Assembly: GCA_002723155.1 (NCBI GenBank)
Contig: PBNO01000010.1
Location: 1-64,000 of the forward strand
Length of the DNA: 64,000 bases
From: Ponticaulis sp.
Lineage (GTDB): Bacteria; Pseudomonadota; Alphaproteobacteria; Caulobacterales; Hyphomonadaceae
Reading direction: 5' to 3'
Notes under the pieces: generated by a model
Told to the model about the DNA's origin: nothing
Database searches by the model: none
What the model saw: only the letters and a program-made list of their open reading frames with translations
Part shown: in pieces, positions 59,558 through 64,000 of the stretch
Layout: each line of letters opens with the position of its first letter
How positions within the stretch are numbered: position 1 is the first letter of the stretch
Position numbers and translations under genes: made by a program

Positions 59558-60504
59558 CAGAAGTAACGCGTCAGGTCCATATCAGCATACATGTCGGCAA
59601 CTTCGTCAGCATAGCCATTGAACATGAGCGTTTCACGGCGGTCAGCGCCGAAGAAGCCGCCCGTGCCAATGCGGCGCTCTGTGGCCTGGCTCCAGCGCGG
59701 GTGCGGCACGTTCGGGTTCACATTGGCGTAGAAGCCGTACTCGCTGGGTGCGGAGACATTCCATGTGGATGGAGGTTCCTGCTCGGTGAGGGTGATCTTC
59801 ACGATGGATTTGATGCCTTTGAAGCCATACTTCCACGGCACAACGAGGCGGACAGGTGCGCCGTTCTGGTTGGGCAGGGTTTCACCAAACACGCCCGTCG
59901 ATAAAATCGTGAGCGGGTGCATGGCTTCATCAAGGCGAAGGCCTTCACGGTATGGCCATGGCAGGGGCTGGAAGAAACCGCGCTGGCCCGGCATTTCTTC
60001 CGGGCGCACGACTGTTTCAAACGCGACATACTTCGCGCTGGACAGCGGCTCGACCTGATTGAGAAGTGCGGAAAGCGGGAAGCCGTTCCACGGAATGACC
60101 ATGGACCAGGCCTCAACGCAGCGCATGCGATAAATGCGCTCTTCGATTGTCTGGCTGGCGATCAGGTCGTCAATGTCGAATGTGCGTGGATTGTTTACGA
60201 GGCCGTCGACTTCGATTGTCCACGGGCGCGGGTTGAAGTCGCCGGAATGGCGGGCCGGATCCGTCTTCTGAAGGCCGAATTCGTAGAAATTATTATAGCC
60301 GGTGACGTCCTGATACGGCGTGACCGGTTCATCGGTGGTGTAGCTTGTAGTGGTGGCGGCTTCCTGTCCGCACGCGGCTAGAGGGCCGGCCAGCGTTGTC
60401 GCGCCAAGGGCTGCGGCGCTCTTCAGAATGGACCGGCGGTTCAGCCAGACATCTTTCGGAGTGATTTCAGAGGACGGGATGTGCGGTGGGCGATAAACAG
60501 CCAT
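59557..60504 (-). CDS. msrP: MsrP, periplasmic molybdopterin methionine sulfoxide reductase
   Basis: 315 residues. A Tat signal is present ([19 protein letters not shown]). The sulfite-oxidase fold carries the Mo-coordinating Cys129 in [11 protein letters not shown]. Family signatures: [40 protein letters not shown] and [13 protein letters not shown]. Repairs oxidised Met in periplasmic proteins using electrons from MsrQ (overlapping gene). Divergent from an M28 peptidase across 196 bases. Confidence 0.96.
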   Translation of the reverse strand: MAVYRPPHIPSSEITPKDVWLNRRSILKSAAALGATTLAGPLAACGQEAATTTSYTTDEPVTPYQDVTGYNNFYEFGLQKTDPARHSGDFNPRPWTIEVDGLVNNPRTFDIDDLIASQTIEERIYRMRCVEAWSMVIPWNGFPLSALLNQVEPLSSAKYVAFETVVRPEEMPGQRGFFQPLPWPYREGLRLDEAMHPLTILSTGVFGETLPNQNGAPVRLVVPWKYGFKGIKSIVKITLTEQEPPSTWNVSAPSEYGFYANVNPNVPHPRWSQATERRIGTGGFFGADRRETLMFNGYADEVADMYADMDLTRYF

Positions 60505-60700
60505 GTGAGTTGAGTCTCCTCTGGTCCCGTACGCGTCGGGCCGGTGTTAGTTCCGCTAAGTAAGCTATACTGAACAAATTATGGGACATGGCGCTCAAGT
60601 CAAAACCAACTTTCTGTGTTCATCCGGTGAAGTGTCTGACATGATTGCTTTTAAAGGGTGGGCACCTAGTTTCCGTTTTCTCAGTCAAAGGGATGTGTTC

Positions 60701-62068
60701 ATGAAAAATCTGTTCGCCGGTGTCGGGCTTAGTCTCGCAATTGCCATCACACCAAACGCGTTTGCGCAGACAGTCGCGCCGCCAAGCGAAGTTATGGACC
60801 TGTATGACATTGCGCATGCGCCATCGCCGGAGCGTATCCGCGCCGATATCCAGACTCTCGTAGACTTCGGAACACGCCACACCCTGTCTGAAACCGAAAG
60901 CGATACGCGCGGTATTGGCGCTGCGCGTCGCTGGATTTTCGAAGAGTTTGAAGCAATCTCTGCGGAATGCGGTGGCTGTCTGGAGGTCATGTATATTGGC
61001 GATACGGTCGAGAATGAACGACGTGTGCCAGGCCCTGCTGAGGTGATCAGCGTGATTGCCATCCAGCGCGGGACAACCGATCCGAACCGTTTCGTGATGA
61101 TGTCTGGTGACATCGATAGCCGTGTCACCGACGTGATGAACTCAACATCTGACTCGCCGGGCGCGAATGATAACGCATCGGGCGTTGCTGGCGCTCTGGA
61201 AGCGGCGCGCATTCTCTCTCAGTACGAGTTTGACGGCTCTATTATTTATGCGGCGCTGGCCGGTGAAGAGCAGGGCCTGATCGGTGGTCGTATCGTCGCT
61301 CAGCATGCGCTTGATAATGGCTGGGAGATCAAAGCCGTTCTCAACAATGATATGATCTCGAATATTTCCGGCATTGATGGCGTCATTGATAATTCGACTG
61401 TGCGTGTATTCTCTGAAGGCACACGCGCCGTTGAAACCCCGGAAGAGGCGCGTATCCGTCGCTTCACAGGCGGCGAAGTCGACAGCCCGTCGCGAAATCT
61501 TGCCCGCTATATCGACCGTATGGCCGATGATTATATGACCAATATGGATGTGATGATGGTCTATCGTCTGGACCGGTTCGGCCGCGGTGGTCACCACCGT
61601 CCGTTCAACGAAGTTGGCATTCCCGGCGTGCGCATCATGGAAGTCCATGAGCACTATGATCGCCAGCACCAGGATCTGCGCACCGAAGATGGCGTTGTCT
61701 ATGGTGACACGATGGAGGGCGTCGACGAGGAATATGCAGCCCAGCTCACTGCGCTCAACGCGATCACTATGGCTGGTATCGCAGGCGCGCCGCCATTTCC
61801 TGCAAATGTTGAGATTGAAGGTGCGGTGACAGCCAACACTACGCTTTCATGGGAAAAGCCTGAGAACTCAGACAATCTGGCAGGCTATCGCGTCTGGTGG
61901 CGTCTGACAGACGAGTCCCAGTGGACGTATTCGCGCTTTGTGGGCGATGTCACCGAATACACACTCGAGAATATCGTGATCGATAACTATTATTTCGGCG
62001 TGTCGGCTGTCGCCACAGACGGAAGCGAGACCCCGGTTGTCTTCCCGGGGCCTGCTGGTCGTTTCTGA
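60701..62068 (+). CDS. Secreted M28-family zinc peptidase with fibronectin III tail
   Basis: 455 residues from the ATG at 60701 (AAAGGGATG upstream); a signal peptide covers about 1-22. Metal/catalytic sequence: GDIDSR at 136-141, GANDNASG (Asp157), AALAGEEQG, NNDMI and the C-terminal VHEHYD. The first zinc ligand, commonly His in HYDS, is Asp137 here. A fibronectin type III-like domain of ~85 residues closes the protein (ANTTLSWEKPENSDNLAGYRVWW). Probably an aminopeptidase in the periplasm. The upstream frame opening is not supported. Confidence 0.88.
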   Translation: MKNLFAGVGLSLAIAITPNAFAQTVAPPSEVMDLYDIAHAPSPERIRADIQTLVDFGTRHTLSETESDTRGIGAARRWIFEEFEAISAECGGCLEVMYIGDTVENERRVPGPAEVISVIAIQRGTTDPNRFVMMSGDIDSRVTDVMNSTSDSPGANDNASGVAGALEAARILSQYEFDGSIIYAALAGEEQGLIGGRIVAQHALDNGWEIKAVLNNDMISNISGIDGVIDNSTVRVFSEGTRAVETPEEARIRRFTGGEVDSPSRNLARYIDRMADDYMTNMDVMMVYRLDRFGRGGHHRPFNEVGIPGVRIMEVHEHYDRQHQDLRTEDGVVYGDTMEGVDEEYAAQLTALNAITMAGIAGAPPFPANVEIEGAVTANTTLSWEKPENSDNLAGYRVWWRLTDESQWTYSRFVGDVTEYTLENIVIDNYYFGVSAVATDGSETPVVFPGPAGRF

Positions 62069-63277
62069 TCAGTTCCGTCTGAGGTAAAACGCGACATTAT
62101 AAACAAAAGGGTAGAGGGAGAGCCGGCAGTTCTCCCTCTCCTGGTCTTCTGCGACCTCAAACCGCCATTGGCGGGCCGTTTCCAATGTGTCTTCTTCAAA
62201 GTCTGATGAAGCCGGAATAGAGGCGAGCAGTTCCACGTCGGACACGGTGCCGTCTTCGTCAAAGAATAGTTTTGTGTAGACGACGCCGACACCGGCCCAG
62301 AAATTGGTGATGCTGTTCGGGTATTCGAGTTCCGGTTCCTGAATGAGTTCGCCGCGACAGCGTGGAAGCTGGTCTTCAGGAATGCTGAAGAAGAATAACT
62401 CTTCCGGAATGGACAGCGGGTATTCAGCATACACCCGCTCGCGCTGGGCGTCTGTCATGGGCTGAATACGTCGCCCTTGCGCCCGCATAGAAGCGAGCGA
62501 ATTGTCTGTGTCGTAGGAATAGAACCAATAGTCGGCGAGGCGCAGCAGGGCTTCGCTCTGCCAGTAATTGGATTCCAGCCATTCTGGTGCGGCATAGCCG
62601 GCGTCCACGACCTGAGAAATGGCCTGCGCTGTTTCGGCGTTCCATCGGGCGATCAGCTCGTGAGATTCACGGGTCTGTTCGGAGTAGAAGAAAGAAACCG
62701 CTGCGTTCTGGCGTGCGCCATAATAGGCTTCTGACACGACGCTGCGCACAGGGTAGAGGTGGTCGGCCTCGGCGCTCGCAATACGCCAGGCATCGCGCCA
62801 GTCCCCGCGACGGACAAACTCTGAATAGAGCGCATGGCCCGCACGCATGCTGAGATAGCTCGGGTCGCGATCACGGACGGCTTCAAGGGCTTCACGCAGG
62901 CCGCGTCGGCTGGAACCATCTGAGTCGATAGCGAACTCTGCATAGGCACGTAACAGCTCGCGGTCTGACATAAGCGGGTGTGAATTTGTGTCCGGCTGGC
63001 GGGTTGTGAACTCGGCGCCGCGAAGCGCAGTATCGCATTCGCTCCGTTCACAGAGTTTCAGCGCAGCTTCATAGGCGGCAACCGTCGCGTTCGGGTCTGA
63101 TGGATTGGCAATGGCGTTATCCATGAGCGCCGTAGAGGCAGAGATTATAGCGCCATTGTCACCGCTCTGGACGGCGGTATTGAATGCGCCGAGCGCATCA
63201 TTGCTAAGCTGTGCGTGTGCGACAGGTGCCAGTGCGCCTACAGCCAATGCGGCCAGCGCAAACTTCACTCTACTCAT
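62069..63277 (-). CDS. Secreted protein with TonB C-terminal-like domain
   Basis: 402 residues from the ATG at 63277 (GGGAGGAC upstream). Signal peptide about 1-23 (ending VAHA). The middle is helical with repeat-like Ala/Asp content (TPR-like). The last ~95 residues resemble a TonB C-terminal domain (EPELEYPNSITNFWAGVGVVYTKLFFDEDGTVSDVELL.. FEEDTLETARQWRFE). It lacks the transmembrane helix and Pro-rich spacer of real TonB, so energy transduction is doubtful. Convergent with the peptidase, stops adjacent. Confidence 0.75.
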   Translation of the reverse strand: MSRVKFALAALAVGALAPVAHAQLSNDALGAFNTAVQSGDNGAIISASTALMDNAIANPSDPNATVAAYEAALKLCERSECDTALRGAEFTTRQPDTNSHPLMSDRELLRAYAEFAIDSDGSSRRGLREALEAVRDRDPSYLSMRAGHALYSEFVRRGDWRDAWRIASAEADHLYPVRSVVSEAYYGARQNAAVSFFYSEQTRESHELIARWNAETAQAISQVVDAGYAAPEWLESNYWQSEALLRLADYWFYSYDTDNSLASMRAQGRRIQPMTDAQRERVYAEYPLSIPEELFFFSIPEDQLPRCRGELIQEPELEYPNSITNFWAGVGVVYTKLFFDEDGTVSDVELLASIPASSDFEEDTLETARQWRFEVAEDQERENCRLSLYPFVYNVAFYLRRN

Positions 63278-63342
63278 GGATTGTCCTCCCCGAACGTTAT
63301 GTAACCAGAATAACGCCAGAGAGAGGTGTTTCAATCAGAAAG

Positions 63343-64000
63343 TTATGAGTTCAGCTCTTCTGTTTCTTCCTCAATCCAGGCTTTGGATTTTTTGTGTTCA
63401 TCCAGCATGCCGAGATAGAGACTGACGCAGCAGATGAGGAGAATGATCGTGAACGGAATGGCCGCTGTGATCGTGCCTGCCTGCAGAGACTGGAGCGCGT
63501 TTTCGCCGCCGCCATAGAGGAGGGCGGACGCGGTGAGGCCTAGCGAGCAGGCCCAGAAGATACGCTGGTAAACAGGCGCATCGGTCTTGCCGCCAGAGGT
63601 AATCGTGTCGACGACCAATGCGCCGGAATCGGCTGAGGTCACGATGAAGACGATGAGAAGCGTGATCGCTGCAACCGATGTGACCATGCCGAACGGCAAG
63701 GAACCGAGCATCTGGAACAGGACAATCGATGAATCGCTGACGCCCTCTGCCAGATCGCCAACGCCCTGATCGAATTGCAGGATTGCGGTTTCACCGAACG
63801 CTGTGAACCAGATCAGGCAAATCGCGAATGGCGCGAGCAGAACCACGGTGAAATATTCGCGAACTGTGCGGCCTTTGGAAATGCGCGCAATGAACATGCC
63901 CACAAATGGCGACCATGAAATCCACCACGCCCAATAGAAGATGGTCCAGTCATGAAACCATGAGAGGTCCTCGCGGCCGCGCCACTCGGTCAGTGCCGGA
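63343..64000 (-). CDS. BCCT-family transporter, 5' part outside window
   Basis: C-terminal portion (about 218 codons) of a betaine/choline/carnitine transporter. The frame remains open to base 64000. Diagnostic TIFYWAWWISWSPFVGMF and IARISKGRTVREY are followed by helices and FIVTSADSGALVVDTITSGG. These Na+- or H+-coupled carriers accumulate compatible solutes, as expected for a marine cell. Substrate not determinable from this part. The tail after the last helix is short and acidic (EEETEELNS). Confidence 0.95.
   Translation of the reverse strand, partial: PALTEWRGREDLSWFHDWTIFYWAWWISWSPFVGMFIARISKGRTVREYFTVVLLAPFAICLIWFTAFGETAILQFDQGVGDLAEGVSDSSIVLFQMLGSLPFGMVTSVAAITLLIVFIVTSADSGALVVDTITSGGKTDAPVYQRIFWACSLGLTASALLYGGGENALQSLQAGTITAAIPFTIILLICCVSLYLGMLDEHKKSKAWIEEETEELNS

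Overview
The window looks like chromosomal DNA of an alphaproteobacterium of the Caulobacterales/Rhodobacterales type, most likely Hyphomonadaceae-like and marine. This rests on lineage-typical genes: an RcdA homologue (ClpXP adaptor for CtrA), a TrcR/DUF1013 cell-cycle regulator and a DUF1192 protein. Fatty-acyl and TonB-receptor genes, a single-domain voltage-gated channel and a BCCT carrier fit the same picture. Genus cannot be fixed from sequence reading alone. Most of the window is moderately GC-rich. Two stretches are visibly more AT-rich and look acquired: about 35.0-36.55 kb and 48.4-58.6 kb.

Layout. 1-3.3 kb holds the 3' part of a type I restriction subunit (HsdR). 3.5-7.1 kb holds a sensor kinase converging on its probable response regulator, which shares an operon with a membrane-anchored lectin-like protein. 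7.3-11.3 kb is a giant PKD-repeat autotransporter. 11.3-18.75 kb is a hydrophobic-substrate cluster: MpaB-like oxygenase, LuxR solo, acyl-CoA dehydrogenase, TonB receptor with a hairpin over its ribosome binding site, and acyl-CoA ligase. 18.8-25.6 kb holds tRNA-Arg, L31, a hydrolase, a PAS kinase with an Rcp1-like regulator, rcdA, small conserved genes, a quinone oxidoreductase and trcR. 25.6-34 kb holds a photolyase-like flavoprotein of unusual architecture, acetyltransferases, a Tag-like glycosylase, a hybrid kinase, a LysR regulator, an acyl-CoA dehydrogenase and a membrane protein.

33.9-36.5 kb holds a poorly conserved protein carrying a palindromic repeat in frame, then a two-gene unit made of a DUF6932-type nucleotidyltransferase and an unknown partner. 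36.5-48.3 kb holds mnmA, prpE, a haem-binding lipoprotein, a DUF262/GmrSD-type restriction protein, a voltage-gated channel with an uncommon filter, a fasciclin protein, an APC-like permease and a TerB/J-domain protein.

48.3-58.64 kb is an integrative element inserted in a tRNA-Leu(CAA) gene, bounded by a duplicated tRNA 3' part. It carries an HTH gene, an HUH-type replication initiator, a tyrosine integrase, and a tightly overlapping operon of a 5-methylcytosine methyltransferase, a protein with two GHKL ATPase modules (Hsp90/MORC-like plus histidine-kinase-like) and a receiver-domain protein. That operon is the best candidate for a little-described system: it reads as a DNA modification enzyme coupled to two-component signalling, probably for defence. 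58.9-64 kb returns to core genes: msrQ/msrP, an M28 peptidase, a TonB-C-like protein and a BCCT transporter cut by the window end.

Four separate anti-invader candidates (HsdR, DUF6932 pair, DUF262 protein, methyltransferase-GHKL-receiver operon) are spread along otherwise ordinary chromosome.
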